Shown in pieces: positions 8,839-22,119 of a stretch of DNA of 26,240 bases. A model generated the notes under the pieces. It saw only the letters and a list, made by a program, of their open reading frames with translations. It was not told the DNA's origin and ran no database searches. The translations under genes were made by a program, and so were the position numbers. Each line of letters begins with the position of its first letter. Within the stretch, counting starts at the first letter, position 1. Source of the DNA: Bigelowiella natans CCMP2755 (lineage: Eukaryota > Cercozoa > Chlorarachniophyceae); NCBI GenBank assembly GCA_000320545.1, contig ADNK01003135.1:15001-41240 (forward strand), written 5' to 3'.

Positions 8839-11476
8839 ATAGGGAAGAAAGGGAAAAAACCAACAATGAAAGGACAACGGTGTAGCATGTCAATGAAGCA
8901 TTTTTCTTTATTCTCATTTCATTGAGGGGGAAATTTTGCTTTTAGAAAAATAATTTCCCATGTAATGATCAAATATCGATCTTGACCGTAATGGGGATTT
9001 AGCTCCCATCCAAAGTAGAAGTAAGACAGACAATAATGGTTCAATAAGAATTAGTAATAGAAAAATTGATTTACGGATTGTGCAAATTAATAGATAGAGG
9101 GTTAAGGGCCCATTATTTATTCCAATGACAAGAATTCAATTAACTGTAGGCTGATCATTGCTACTGGAGCTCTTAACTTCAAGTTTCCTTCAAGAATTGT
9201 TGTGGACAGTGAAATTAACTACAAAAATAGAAATGTTTTACCAAGTGGACAATTCAGGGAAAATCATACTGAAAAGAGTAAATATTAAATAACTTCAAGA
9301 ATTAATTAAATGCGCACTGAAAGAACGAAAGTTTAATAATTTTTGTATATAGTGCAGGAATACCAATAAAATCAGAGAAGTCATTATGATCAGCTTTTTT
9401 TAATTTTCGTCCTTTCCTTTTTCTGTGTTTTTTTAACAATATATCAAAGACAGCAGCGTTTTGCCATCAGAAGCTTTGAAAACACCACAGTTCTGGATAA
9501 TATGGCTAGGGGTACTTATACGTGATCATTATGATAAGAATCTTTATCAGTGATACATTTTCGGAATCTTTTTAGCTAAACATGAGTATGTACTTCCTCT
9601 TCTTAATTTTTATATTTTTCAATTTTGTTTAAACAATAATATTAATACCTTTTCTGGTCAAATTTTATATATTGATTTATAACTAATATATGATTATATC
9701 CAGACCTTATCACTTTATGACGTATATTTAATGTTTACCAATTAATATCATATCTGTTTATATCGTCTAATAACGTTGAAATCTTTCTTTCATCTATTAC
9801 TGTAATTTCACAGGTGGGTCTCAATAGTTCCGCAGCATATTCAATAATAGCATCAGGCAAGGTATCTATCATTGATGCCTTTATTTTATTTTGATATGCA
9901 GAATACGACAAAATCATACTCAATAGTTTTCTTCATGATACATACATACATGCATACATGTTGATAATTATATTATTCAAATAGTGAGTCAACAATAATA
10001 ATTTAACTTTATGCAACTTTACAATTTATTCCACTCATCCAGATTACATAAAACATGGATATTTCATGAATATAAATGTAAATAAACATACACTCACATA
10101 CATATACAGAAAAAGTCGCTTCTCTACATAAAAAACCACTTCCCTTATTTTTATTAGATAAAATTTCATTAATTATTCCAATTTAGACAATGATGCTAGA
10201 GACATTCGGTAGCATTTTACCGCATATTGTTACAACGAGCTTTGCTGGTTGGTATGTTGCGATGATATCTGCCTCGAATCTAACTGGTAATTTATTGAAT
10301 TATTCGTAATATCTTTGCCTTTCATATTGTTGTATCCATATCACGTGGACAGCATACTAAAACAATTCCGTTAATACTTGAAAGACATTTCACTATTTTT
10401 TTTGTAAATTGATCTGTCACTTGCCATAATTCATTTGCCTACAGGGCGGCTGCTATTCTCCTCTCTATCGGACAAAATTGGAAGAAAATTGACATTTCAC
10501 ATCCTGTGGGGATCATGCGTACCATTATATCTATTCATTCCAATGTCGATTCACTGGCTCGTTGATACAGTAATATATTATAACAACAATTTTCAGTTAA
10601 TAACCTCGTTGCTATGAACTTCAATCTTATACATAAATAATTGTCTTTTATACCAACTTTAGAATTCAACCGCACCCCTCCTATTGTTTTGTTCATCCAG
10701 TCTTCTCATTATCAGGTTTTTATATTAAAGTTTGGAATAAATACAACATGTGTTAAATTTCCCAAGTGAATCACATTTAAGAGCCCATCAATTTTTTGAA
10801 TACTTTATGTCATATTTCTCAAATGAACAATAATTATTAGTGTGCACATTTTTACATAATATTTTTAAAATTTAACATCAGTATCATTTTAGTCTTTCAT
10901 GAACATCTTACATGTTAGTAAACTAGATTAATTTTCTTAAAATAATCGACAGTTGCATGGGAGCTACTGCCGCAACATTTCCGGCCTATATTGCAGATTT
11001 GTTCGGTCCAAAATATGTTGCGGCAATACATGGACAGGTGAATAAAGAAGAAATTAATATTTGTTTGCTTATATGTTTGCGATTATGCATGTGTGTAATA
11101 ATTTAGGCGTTAATGAACCTTTAATCTTTAATTGAATGTCCATTTGACAGGTGCTTTCAGTTCTTATTCCTGCTGGTTTTCTAGGTCAATCATGTTTTTT
11201 TTCTTATGCAGACTACATGCAACAACACACATTCATACAAAAGGACACACACATACACATTTTCACACATTCATACCCATGTACATGTATTCCTTTATGT
11301 GTATGTAAGTGCGTGTGCGTGCGTTTGTGTATGTTTGTCTGTGTATGTGATTGTGTTCATGGTATGTTTGTATTTGTGTGTGTATTTGTGATTAATGATC
11401 ACTTGAAAATTTCATATGATATTTCGATAACTTATTTTATTTTAAACATTTCTTAGAAATCTATAATTTGTTTTAG

Positions 11477-11529
<53 letters not shown>

Positions 11530-11854
11530 CCAAATTAAGGTCCATTTGTGGTTTCAACCTTGCGTGAAAAAGCACTAACAGCTGCAGTACAAGATTTGGT
11601 TTGATTTTTTAGTGAAAGAGATAGCACAAATCTAATATCTTATAAATTTACAAGGCATCGAAGATTCCTTCAGAAGTATTTGAGGAGGCGTTTGGAAAAC
11701 CCCAAAGCGAGCTACAAGAACTTATGAATGCAAAGGTTTTTATCAAATTTATCACAATTCATTCATATTTATATACAGACAATTACAAAAATTATACACA
11801 CACACACACACACAAACACACATACACACCATTCTCACACATCCATGCACACCA

Positions 11855-11897
<43 letters not shown>

Positions 11898-12205
11898 AAT
11901 ATGTGTGTGTGTGGGTGTGTGTGTGGGTGTGTGTGTTTGTGTATACCCATATAATTCTGTAGTAATAACTATATATTTTATCATTCAAAGAAAGTATCAA
12001 TACTGCATAGGTTGTGACGATAAATCGATTAATGGATCTTCTTCCAGCTGGAACTGTTGATCCGTCGATTTTTATATACGACGAAACGATGGTGGTTATG
12101 TCAATATTTCATGTTATAGCTTCAGGGGTTCATTTTTTCTTTATGCGGCCTATACATCCGAAGCATTTTATGAATGCTGCAGGTTCTAAAAAAATACATC
12201 TATAG
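6551..12205 (+). CDS. MFS carrier, OFA-like (oxalate/formate or monocarboxylate type), 19 exons
   Basis: Exons: 6551-6808, 6881-7097, 7319-7500, 7592-7645, 7753-7800, 7955-8110, 8389-8473, 8672-8711, 9150-9277, 9450-9511, 9814-9861, 10187-10286, 10445-10569, 10663-10715, 10953-11037, 11151-11184, 11540-11598, 11655-11735, 12011-12205. All introns are GT-AG and all phases agree, giving 2010 nt and 669 residues. Residues 1-50 are basic and Ser-rich, like a mitochondrial or plastid targeting signal. Twelve membrane helices follow. The MFS loop motifs are ERYGPR (172-177, loop 2-3) and GRLLFSSLSDKIGRK (460-474, loop 8-9). Helix 5 reads GFASGLAVMGYGAGGL. Long soluble loops lie at about 260-332 (with VVYAGATELATF) and about 353-397. 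The last third has AATFPAYIADLFGPKYVAAI, typical of this group. Substrate is unknown; a carboxylate such as lactate, pyruvate, oxalate or formate is likely. Only the start is not fully certain. Confidence 0.88.
8762..8834. repeat. Compound (AC)n-(GA)n microsatellite in MFS intron
   Basis: About 37 bp of AC repeats meet about 34 bp of GA repeats at an ACTGAG junction. The array sits 50 bp inside the intron that follows exon 8672-8711. Confidence 0.9.
11223..11397. repeat. CA-rich then TG-rich degenerate inverted repeat, intronic
   Basis: In the intron after exon 11151-11184, a CA/AC-rich arm (11223-11280) is followed by a TG/GT-rich arm (11297-11397), with ATGTACATGT-like sequence between. 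The arms can pair imperfectly. The open frames here are low-complexity and not coding. Confidence 0.6.
11479..11526. repeat. (AT)n microsatellite just upstream of an MFS 3' splice site
   Basis: About 48 bp of pure AT end only 14 bp before the acceptor of exon 11540-11598, where a pyrimidine tract would normally lie. Confidence 0.85.
11798..11943. repeat. (CA)n-(AT)n-(GT)n palindromic compound repeat in last MFS intron
   Basis: A (CA)-rich arm at 11798-11830, an (AT) core at 11858-11895 and a (GT)-rich arm at 11900-11943 form a large imperfect inverted repeat within the final intron (11736-12010). Confidence 0.75.
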
Positions 12206-14771
12206 TTAATGAAAAAATCATCCTTCATTACAAATTTCTTAAGTTATGGTTATAAACAGACTTGCCATTAGGGAAGTATGTTTGTGAATTTTGGTATCTG
12301 CATGTGTTTATTTATATAAAGTATTTCATTTAATAAATGTAATCAAGAACGATACCTGTATGATACCTGTAGCTTCGAAACAAAATATTCTTTATATATT
12401 TATATTTTCTGTGAAAGCTGTTAAGATTGTAAGATGTGAACAAATGAGTGATTACAAAAAGCAACATTATTAGAAAGGAAGTGAAATAGCAGGAATGAAT
12501 CATATTTACTGTGTAGAAAATGTTTTTTTTATGCTCCATGCTGCTATTGCCGCAACTAGCAGGTGTTAAGACGTAGCCTACTATTTGCCTACGCTTATAC
12601 GTATTCCAATTTGTATTACGCCATTTCTGGCAGTTCTAACTATTTCGAAGGTTAAATGCGATTCATACTTATATTGCTGCGTGTTCGATGGAAAATTCAT
12701 CATGGAAAACGTAATGCCCATAATGGAGTATCATTACATAGAAATCGCTAGACTTCCAATATACCGATAGGTGACGTTAGCAAAAAATGACTTTTCACCA
12801 TTGTGTAGGTCAAGTTGATAAGAGACTGCAGCATTTGTTAAAACAACGTACTCCATGTATTGGACTCAAGTCCTCACCACGCAATTATTTCTAATGATTT
12901 GTCTTTATACTTATTCGTACATGGTTCGTATATTTCAAAACAATTGCATGTGTCGTCTTCAGTGTTCACCATCATGCCGCACACGCATGGCTATTTATTT
13001 GTTTTCATTTTCCTTCCGCTCGATCACGTTGTTATTTATCAATTAAACCTCGGGAGCGTGCTATCTTTCGATCCCGATGCGTAGTCGATCATAGTACTAG
13101 TACCATTGTGAGGCTCATCATGTGATTCGACGCGCATGCATGCGCGCATGCGATGCAATGCTCGCCGTGGACATATATATCGTGTACATGAAGAAGCTAC
13201 ATTGCAGAGTTTTGCGCTCATGCTCTATATATAATATTGCGTACTACTCAACTCCATCATGTATGCATGCATGCAATTCCGGTGCTGCGCATGTACGTAC
13301 GTGAAGGTTTAGTTGATTGCACATACGGGTTTGTGCTACTTGCATGCTAATAAAAAAAAAATCATGTCACATATGACCATGTCAGGCGAAAAGTGTGATA
13401 GGTGAGCTGCATGCGTCAGCTTTGCAATAAATGCAATGAACATGCGCGCGTTTGTTGCGCGCTTTGCAATATGGTCATTGTGAACACACTGGAATGAGTG
13501 TTAAAATTTTGGCTGTCCATCGACTAGGACATGCGATCACACTGAATTTATCTGATGTGCGAACTGAACGTGCTGCAGCGTGTGCAACGTGTCAGCGTTT
13601 GTCTGACTGGCGTTGCGCACCGCAAATTCCAGAAAATTCTGAAAAACACCCCATTTCAAACCATCAAAAATCGCACAAGTTTGGACTTCAGAAGACTTTG
13701 GATGAGCTTTGCGGATTATACGGACCATGTCATTTGTTCATCGAACCGATTGCAATCATGTGGCATGCGGTGGCTAGACGCGCAATGCCAGCCAAAAATG
13801 TAGCAAAGTGCGGCGGCGTCCGCCATCTGCTTAATGGCCATGAAAATTCCCGGTTTTCGCCTAGTTGTATTGAAGCTAGCGCTGCATGCGCATATCACAC
13901 GATCGACGCATGTTGCATGTGTTGTTGCAATCAGTCTATGCACGCACGAACGTCACAATGAAACCTGTCGATCAGCTGGCGATTGAATTCTGATCTTGCA
14001 TGAGAATGAATCATTCGGACATCGTCAGCGTTCATGTCTGAATCGAAATGAAATCTTGCTTGCTTTCTTGTCTAGCAATCACGTGTGTCGGAATAGCAGT
14101 GCCTTTAGCACGGGTGCAAATGCGTTCATTGCTGTCAATCGTTTTCGTCGGCGAAAAAACTAAGATTCAAAAGTTCTGGACAAGGACGTGCGGCTGTGCG
14201 AATTTCCAGATTTTGTTCATCTCGCACCAAGCATTGTGTGGCAATTGCATTGAAGCCCGTTTCGCTGCGTGCGCAGAGCAAATAATGGCAACAAACAATG
14301 AAATCTTTGCCAAACTAAAAAACCTGTCGCATGCATGATGCTTATTGTAATTAGCCATCGATCCATTCACAAACGGGTCTAGCTGCTAGGGGTCAAAGGC
14401 ATGCATCGACGCACAATCACATCACATCACAGCAGGTTGACAAAAGAACAATTTTCTGGAAGATCAGGGTGTAGAGAGTGCATTTCGTGGTGCGATTGTG
14501 CACCACCTCGCTATATTGCAGAACAAAATCTACAAATGATGACATCAATGCAACGATGCATGGTGTGCGTCGTCATGTGTACGTGCGCGCGCTAGCAAAC
14601 GCAATTCACACACACGACACTACGTGTGGAACAACTCATTGCACATGGAAGCTCCTTTGTGGAGCAAAATGAACTTTTATAACCTACTAACAATAGCCTA
14701 GGCATGCACAACAATAATATCATTGCGGTAATTCAAAGGATGTCGTAGCTTTAACGATTCCTAAACTATCG
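12206..14771. other. Convergent intergenic region with GCATGC-rich island
   Basis: The region lies between the 3' ends of the MFS and SAPS genes. From 12206 to 13050 it is AT-rich and nondescript. From about 13100 to 14650 it is CATG/GCATGC-rich (alternating GCATGCATGCGCGCATGC near 13135-13152, another run near 13262-13275), with more CpG and no microsatellites. Several frames stay open for 60-169 codons on both strands, but they overlap each other, lack splice support and mostly lack ATG starts. I call no gene. The composition resembles the island at 3230-4100. Confidence 0.55.
12332..12337 (+). terminator. Possible polyadenylation signal of MFS gene
   Basis: AATAAA lies about 127 bp after the MFS stop codon at 12205, a reasonable 3' UTR distance in an AT-rich genome. 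Chance occurrence is possible. Confidence 0.35.
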
Positions 14772-15088
14772 TTACAATTCGCATTCATCATCGTCATTTA
14801 GAGACATAGAACCAACCGACGCCGCCAGAAGGTCCAGATCGCCAACAGTGTCAGATGTGTCATTCTTTGCATAACTTGCCCATGAAGATGATGAGGATGA
14901 TGTTTTACTTTCTTGCTTGAGATTCCTCGCAGTGGTAGTCATTTTCTTGTTATTTGGGCGTTGACTAATAATATTATCAGTATCTCCTTCGTCGTCTTCT
15001 TCATCACTTGAATCGTCAGCATTCCAGACCTGGATGATGATGAGAAAAACGATGGTTCAGGAGGACGTGATATTATTACATACACGTA

Positions 15089-15127
<39 letters not shown>

Positions 15128-16364
15128 ACAAGCATATGCTGACGAGGATCACTACTATCAACCATAGTTTCACACATGTATGTACAAAACTTGTGAAAAA
15201 TCACAATCATCATTAATTTTGTCGGAAAAACATCAATACTTAATACATGGTGTGTTTAAAAGAAGGATTTTTAATTACTGTGCACTGCACAAAGTTCCAT
15301 TATTTGCTAGTATTATTTACATTATTAACTAAATTATTGTGATTACAATTTATAACAGTTGAGATATCCATAAGTGCTAATACTTCATTCTGCTGCTCTA
15401 CTACCATCTTTTGGTCGTCGTCATTTCCCTGGTCAACAGCATCTATCATCTCATACCCGAGTTTTCTCGCAAAATTTGAGCCCAATCTGTAGCAATATAA
15501 CAACACACAAGATACACAATACACAGGTGTATTCAGTGGAAAAATAATAACAAATAAAACCCCCCCCCGGATGAATAGGGTGAGAAGGAACATTTATTAT
15601 ATTGATGAACATAATCAACACACTCACACACACACACGCACATAATTATAATATACACAATCGTGATGATTTCGTTGTACTTAAACTAGTAACATATAGA
15701 ATGATTGGCACGCTACAACTAACTGCTGCTGCAGCTGCTAGTACAAAGCTTGATTTCTCACCCAACGTCAACTTTAGCAATACTTGATCTTCTCACTGCT
15801 GACGGAGTATTGAAAGAACCCATATCCCAGTGATTAAAACATTGGAACTTGGTATAGTTAACTACCGTTTCATAAAATGTTTGCCAAGATCTATGATGAG
15901 AGGAGGAGGAGGAGGAGAGAAAGAAAGAATTCAGTGAAACAATTTCGGTACACTATTATCGTTCTCCCCCCCCGCCCCTACTTACTTTCACCGTCATCTT
16001 TATTAGGAGGCAATTGTATTATATATATAACATATTCTGTGATACATACATACATACATGTACCAATCATTTGTTATTACTGTTACCTACTTGCTCTGCT
16101 AGCATTATCAGACTATTACTACTACTACTACTACTACTACTACTACAACTCTAAGTTGAGGGAGATGAGGATATCATCATGCTATGCTGCTGTTACGATG
16201 GTCTTGTATAGTAATGGTACTTAGTTACTACTTACGGATGGGAGAGCAGTAATGATGCTAACGCTGATGTTGATGAACCTGCTAGAAGAAACAACATAAG
16301 TATTTATTTATCAAGGAACTGCTCATCACGTACAAGAAGTACTTTCATATCAACGTTGACACAC

Positions 16365-16396
<32 letters not shown>

Positions 16397-17268
16397 ATTG
16401 TGAGGCATTCATGTATCTCTCCTCTATTCACCATTACTGGAACTCAAAAACATTTAAAAATATGGTAGAATTACGTAAAATATGATGATGATGATGATGA
16501 TGATAATGATGTTGTACACAGCTACAACCAACCTGTGCTGCTGCTAAATCTCCTTGAAGAAGCTATATCACATTGTAACTCCGCTTTAAGACGAAGATGA
16601 TTTGCTGGATGATGTATATTACATGCAATTATTAACAATGATGGGTTGCTAAATAATGTATATTACATGCAATGATTGATAATGATAATGCGGTTAAAAT
16701 AGCGACTGAATACAATTATAATTGGAATAGTAATTAACACACCGTCAGGCATCTACTACTTACTACTACAACTACTAGCAATGAATTATGTGTTGGTCTC
16801 ATCAACACTTATCGCCTCGATGCAAGTGAGTATTAGAGGAAGTAGTAGTTGTAGTTGTAGTAGTAGTAGTATCATTGATGGTATGAATCATGATATCATT
16901 TGGATGAGCAGCAGAGTTACTACTTCTACTACTACTACTACTACTACTACTTGGCATGGCTTGACTAAAGGTAGTAGTCGTACTATATTACTACCTAGTA
17001 GAGCATAGCTGCTATTTCTTAATAATAAACAACATACATCATCTTAACACTCTTTAGTAACACTAACTAGATGCTTAAATTTATAATAATAAGTACATGC
17101 TCTCTGCAATATTCTTATCATTACTACTACTACTACTAGTAGTACCTAGATGTAGAGCGTGTGCACGGGTTGAGGTAGGAGGCACTTCTTTTGAATCAAC
17201 ACTCTTTTGCATTCGCCTTTATATATATATATTCATTACTAAACATATTTACTTAACCAATATATTAC

Positions 17269-17305
<37 letters not shown>

Positions 17306-17808
17306 TAATATATATGTGTGTATGTGTGTGTGTGTGTAGGCGATTGACAACTATAATCACATTGGGTGTCATCGTATCACCAATACAATCATCATCATAA
17401 TAATCATCACAGTAGTCTGGTCCTGTTATTACTGACTTTGTAGACTATACTGATACCGATACTTATTTGCTACTACTACTTAATAGTAATCAAATCAGTG
17501 ATATTCTTCTTCTTCTTCCTTGCTGTATAGTGTCTACTACGTAATTGTTAGGAGGTAGTAGTTACTTACAACCTTAAGAGATTGCATTCTCTCAACATGA
17601 ACTGAATAGCACAGTTCTGGTCCTCCTCTGCGTCATTATTATCATTATTATCATTAATATTATTATCATTATCATCATTGTTATCGTTATTTGTTGTAGA
17701 AGGCTTTATCGTTATTATCTTGATTTGTAGTTGTATTAATGATGTTTTTATAGATAGAGCATCTGGTTCAAAGGGTATTTTTATTAGTAGGAGGCATCAT
17801 CATCATCG

Positions 17809-17842
<34 letters not shown>

Positions 17843-18278
17843 TTACTACTAATCCTATATAAGTTTTCGAGGAAAAGGAATAGCTTTGATAGTACTACCA
17901 AAAGGGGCACGATTGAGCTCATTTATAAATAACTTGGTGAATATGCTTAAGTATGCGCTACAATGCTTGCATTGACTCCATAGGTGTAGCAATCCACGCC
18001 ATGTTCTCAATGGTATTATGGGCTTGCTGCTGCTGCATCGTTGTAGAGCTTTCTGATGCTCATGATTATTACCAGCCGGGGAGGAGGAGGAGGAGGAGGA
18101 GGAGGAGGAGGAGGAGGAGGAGGAAGGGGAGGGGGTGCTTGTTGTTGTTGTTGTTGTAGGAGTACCAACAGAAACAGCAGCATTGGAGGGTTGTTTTGTA
18201 GATGATGATAGTTTGCTTGGTGGTGATAATGATGATGATAGGGCAAGAGTAGTGGAAGTTGTTGAAAATGATAGCGTA

Positions 18279-18316
<38 letters not shown>

Positions 18317-19006
18317 CTTGGTTGCTACAATAGAAACAGAATTGCCTTGATCATTATTATGCCCACCAATAGGATGATCTTGCTTATCAGATGATGACCC
18401 AGCAGCATCTTTATCACCATCATCATCATCACCATCATTAACATCACGATATTCCTGTTTCTTGTTATCATTCTTATTCTCCACATGATAATATTCTTCC
18501 ATTTTCTTTTCCAAAGCACGTACATGATTATATGCTTGATGGTAAAGAGAAAGAAGAGAAAGAAGTTTCAATTTGCATACACCAATCCTTCGTGTCACAG
18601 TAAATCCTGGTAATATTAAGAACGTATCTGTATCAACCATTCCTATTTCTACCCCATCACTAAGACGATGATCAACACCGCGTTTCTTGGACTCTCCTCC
18701 TCCTCCTCCTCCTCCTTCTATGCCGACTATATCGTCGCATATGTTATCGATATACTTGTGTAGGAAGAAGAGCACGGTATCTCTCAACATATCTGAATAA
18801 CTCGTCTTGATGTTATTAGTGGTAGTAGCGGAGTCGTCCTCACCATTACTACTAGTACCCATAAACTGAGTATGATTAGTATAACTAGGTTGTTCGTCGC
18901 CAGCATGCTGCATGCTTGTTGCTAGGATGTGCTGCAATGCCTCAATACATTCAATACGACGCTGCTCACAGCTGCTTGAAGGAGAAGAAGATGTTCTATC
19001 ACTACG

Positions 19007-19044
<38 letters not shown>

Positions 19045-21485
19045 AAGTACGATCTAAAGCTTGGTTAATGAGTGTAGGAATGAGAGAATTATCATCCAAT
19101 TTCCAAGGAGAATCTGATACTATTTGATTCATAAAGAACTCTTGCCCATGGCACCGTGCTTTGAAGATTTCCTGGTAGTATTATTATCAGTAGTTAGTTA
19201 TTATCACTAGTTATTATCACTAGTAGGAAAGGAGGAGGAGGCCAGATCATGAATACCACTCTACCACCACTTACTATTCCATCTATCAATTATATACTAG
19301 TTTTATAATTTGTAGTATTATTTTGTGAAACTTAGATTCTACAGTTAATTATGGTAACTCTCACCACCACCACCACCACCACCACCACCACCATCATCAT
19401 CATTCTTAATGATATTTATGTTATAGTATGAATATTACAGGATCTTCCCTTGTTATTCTTAATGATATTTATGTTATAGTATGAATATTACAGGATCTTC
19501 CCTTGTGGCCAATACTACCCTCGAAACCATTTCATTGATAAATCCTACTGTAGCTGCTAACATATCAGATCCAACAGTATCGGCTTTTGCAATACGACTA
19601 CATAGACCTACAACAAGGCCAAACCTGTGCGGAATAAATAAAATAGTAGTAGTACAATCATCAGCAATAAATCACCACCATTGTTTGATGTAAAATAGCA
19701 GTAGTAGTAGTAGTAGTAGTAGTACCAGCAACGGATCACCACCATTATTTGATATAAAATAGTAGTACTCACGTGTGTGTAAAGAAAGCTTGCTAATAAC
19801 ATACATATGTCTAATTACGAAGGATTAGTATGATTCATCATCACTAATTACTGATTGAGCTTCTTCTGCATGGTGTGAAGTTGCTTTGCCGCACGATGGG
19901 GGAAGTACAGGTGTAAAGGAGCAAAGAATAGGTCACAAGCAAGCTCTGACACTGTTGGCTCATGGAGATGATTTATCATGTGGAAACTTCTCTTGAGAAT
20001 AGTTGTATCACTAGCCAGTAGATCTCGAAATCGAGTAGAATACCTTCACAATTACAGAGTAGCAAGTAGTAGCAGCACACCGTTGATTTCAGACAGCAAA
20101 TGGAGAGAGTACATCAATAGAAGGATATACTTAGCAGTAAGAGAGAGAATATGATAATGGGGATGATAATAATGGTGCTTTTTGATATTAAGGTAAAGAT
20201 AGTAAAATATTGATTATGAAGTTTGAAGATGATGATAAAGATAATAGAAGTAGCTCCTACTCATCGTTTGGATACATGCTGCATGGTGATGACGACGGTG
20301 ATGATGACGATAATGATGATGGTTGATGATGCTGTTATTGTTATTGTTAGTATTGTTGTTGTTATTACCTTCTGTTAATGAAAGTGAGTGTCTTACACAA
20401 ATGAAAGAAGTTTGGCCTCGCCTCTTTCTCGGAGAAGCCCCTCATAAGCTCACTGACGATGTCATCAAATCTAGTCTCCAACAAGGTGGTCTTAGCTACA
20501 CCTTGTGCCCCATCAGTGAGCAAACGCATTACATGGTAAGAACGTCTAGTGTCCTTTTCCTCCTTTTAACAACAAACAAACACATCAAATAAAAGAGTGA
20601 TAAGATCAATTAGTAGTAGTAGTAGTAGTAGTAGTAGAGCTAATAATATAGATATAATTGGCAACTAATACGCTCAACAATTGAAAACACACGCAAGAAT
20701 GCGTCTTCTTCTTCTTCTTCTTCTTCTTCTTCTTTCTCCTCCTTCTTCCATTACAATTAAATAAACATTCTTCATCTCACAACCTGTAACCCCTTTGGCG
20801 TTATCCATCCTCGTGTAGGGAAAAACCTCTGCAGGGATTCCGTTACAAAACTGCATTGTTCCAAATCTTCTTCTTCTTCTTCTTCTTTTTCGTAATCGGT
20901 CCTTCTTCCACCATCAGAAATCATACCAACTTTGGGGGTAGTACTGAATAAAACAAAAAGAAATAACAAAAAACAATGAGAGCACTTGAAGGGAATAGAG
21001 ATGGATATACATACAAAATCAATACAGATGATTGATATACTGAGAAGCAATAACAATATCTTGTTCTATGTGTGTAGAAGATCATATGCGTAGTTGTGTG
21101 TTACGTAGGCATATTTCTTTCTCAAACTTGACATCTTGACTATATATGGGTTAATTCTTGTTGTCTCCATGTTGATGATGATGATGTACACGCGCCTCTC
21201 CCCACCCCACACATGATGAATATTCTTACTTGATCTCCTCCTCCTCGTCATCGTCATCATCAATATCGTCAAGGTCCATAGAAAATTCATTGTCGCTGCT
21301 GTTAAGTGAGAGGGGGCTGGCCTTCTTTTTCATTTTCTTCTTGTTATTCATCTGCCCCTCGTCGTCGCAATCATGCTTTGGTAAAGTTCTGGTGATAAAC
21401 GACACTAATAGACGAGCAACATTGCTATCCAGGAGGAATTCTAGCATCTTTTTGTTCAGAAAGGGCTCCTAATCGATGATGATGG

Positions 21486-21520
<35 letters not shown>

Positions 21521-21658
21521 GGGTGATAATAATAACACGAGGAAGGAAACAAACATATACAGCACCAACACTAACAGCAGTAGTAGCAAGTATTATCAAG
21601 TAAAACGAATTATTCTCCTGGTTTATGATGACCATAGCTACATAGCAGTAGCAGCAGC

Positions 21659-21689
<31 letters not shown>

Positions 21690-22086
21690 TGATGGTAGAG
21701 GAAGTCAATAAGCATCCCCCCCCACTTAGTATGTATAGTGTGAGTGTTTGAGTTGTAGTCGATATTTACTACTAAAGACTAGAAGGAATAGATCCTTGTA
21801 TTCTACTCTTTATCACTTTCACATTTATTCCTTTGAATATTTAATCATTTGGGCAATTATTACTATCTTAGTAGTTATCTGTCTCTTACTGACCGTAAGA
21901 TCAAGAAGATCTGCAAGAATCTTGAAGTCACGATCTCTTTTCGCCTTAAAATCCTCATTTGTGCTGCTACTACTACCACCCCCCCCCTTTCTCTTCGGCT
22001 GTCAACAAACAAATACATATGGTATATATCGTGAGATGATGATGATGATGGCTGTCAACAAACAATACATATGGTATATATCGTGA

Positions 22087-22119
<33 letters not shown>

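Noticed and set aside
12585-12770. 61-codon plus-strand frame after the MFS stop
   Set aside because: It begins downstream of the MFS stop, has no phase-linked partner exon and no family likeness.
13452-13961. 169-codon plus-strand open frame in the CATG-rich island
   Set aside because: It has no ATG start, overlaps open frames on both strands, and its Cys/His/Ala content follows from GCATGC composition. No splice or family support.
15300-15383. Extension of SAPS exon 15486-15384 to a stop at 15300
   Set aside because: The frame stays open, but a GT donor after QQNE joins in phase to the acidic final exon, and the extension is Asn-rich and AT-biased. Kept only as a possible alternative end.
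17953-18159. Plus-strand frame with a long poly-Arg run
   Set aside because: Antisense to the poly-Ser part of the SAPS exon; the Arg run is the complement of TCC repeats.
20043-20396. Candidate missing SAPS exons (LLLMYSLHLLSEI near 20130-20085; CIQTM near 20283-20262)
   Set aside because: Both look coding, but neither gives matching phase with the exons at 20397 and 20043, so they were not added to the model.
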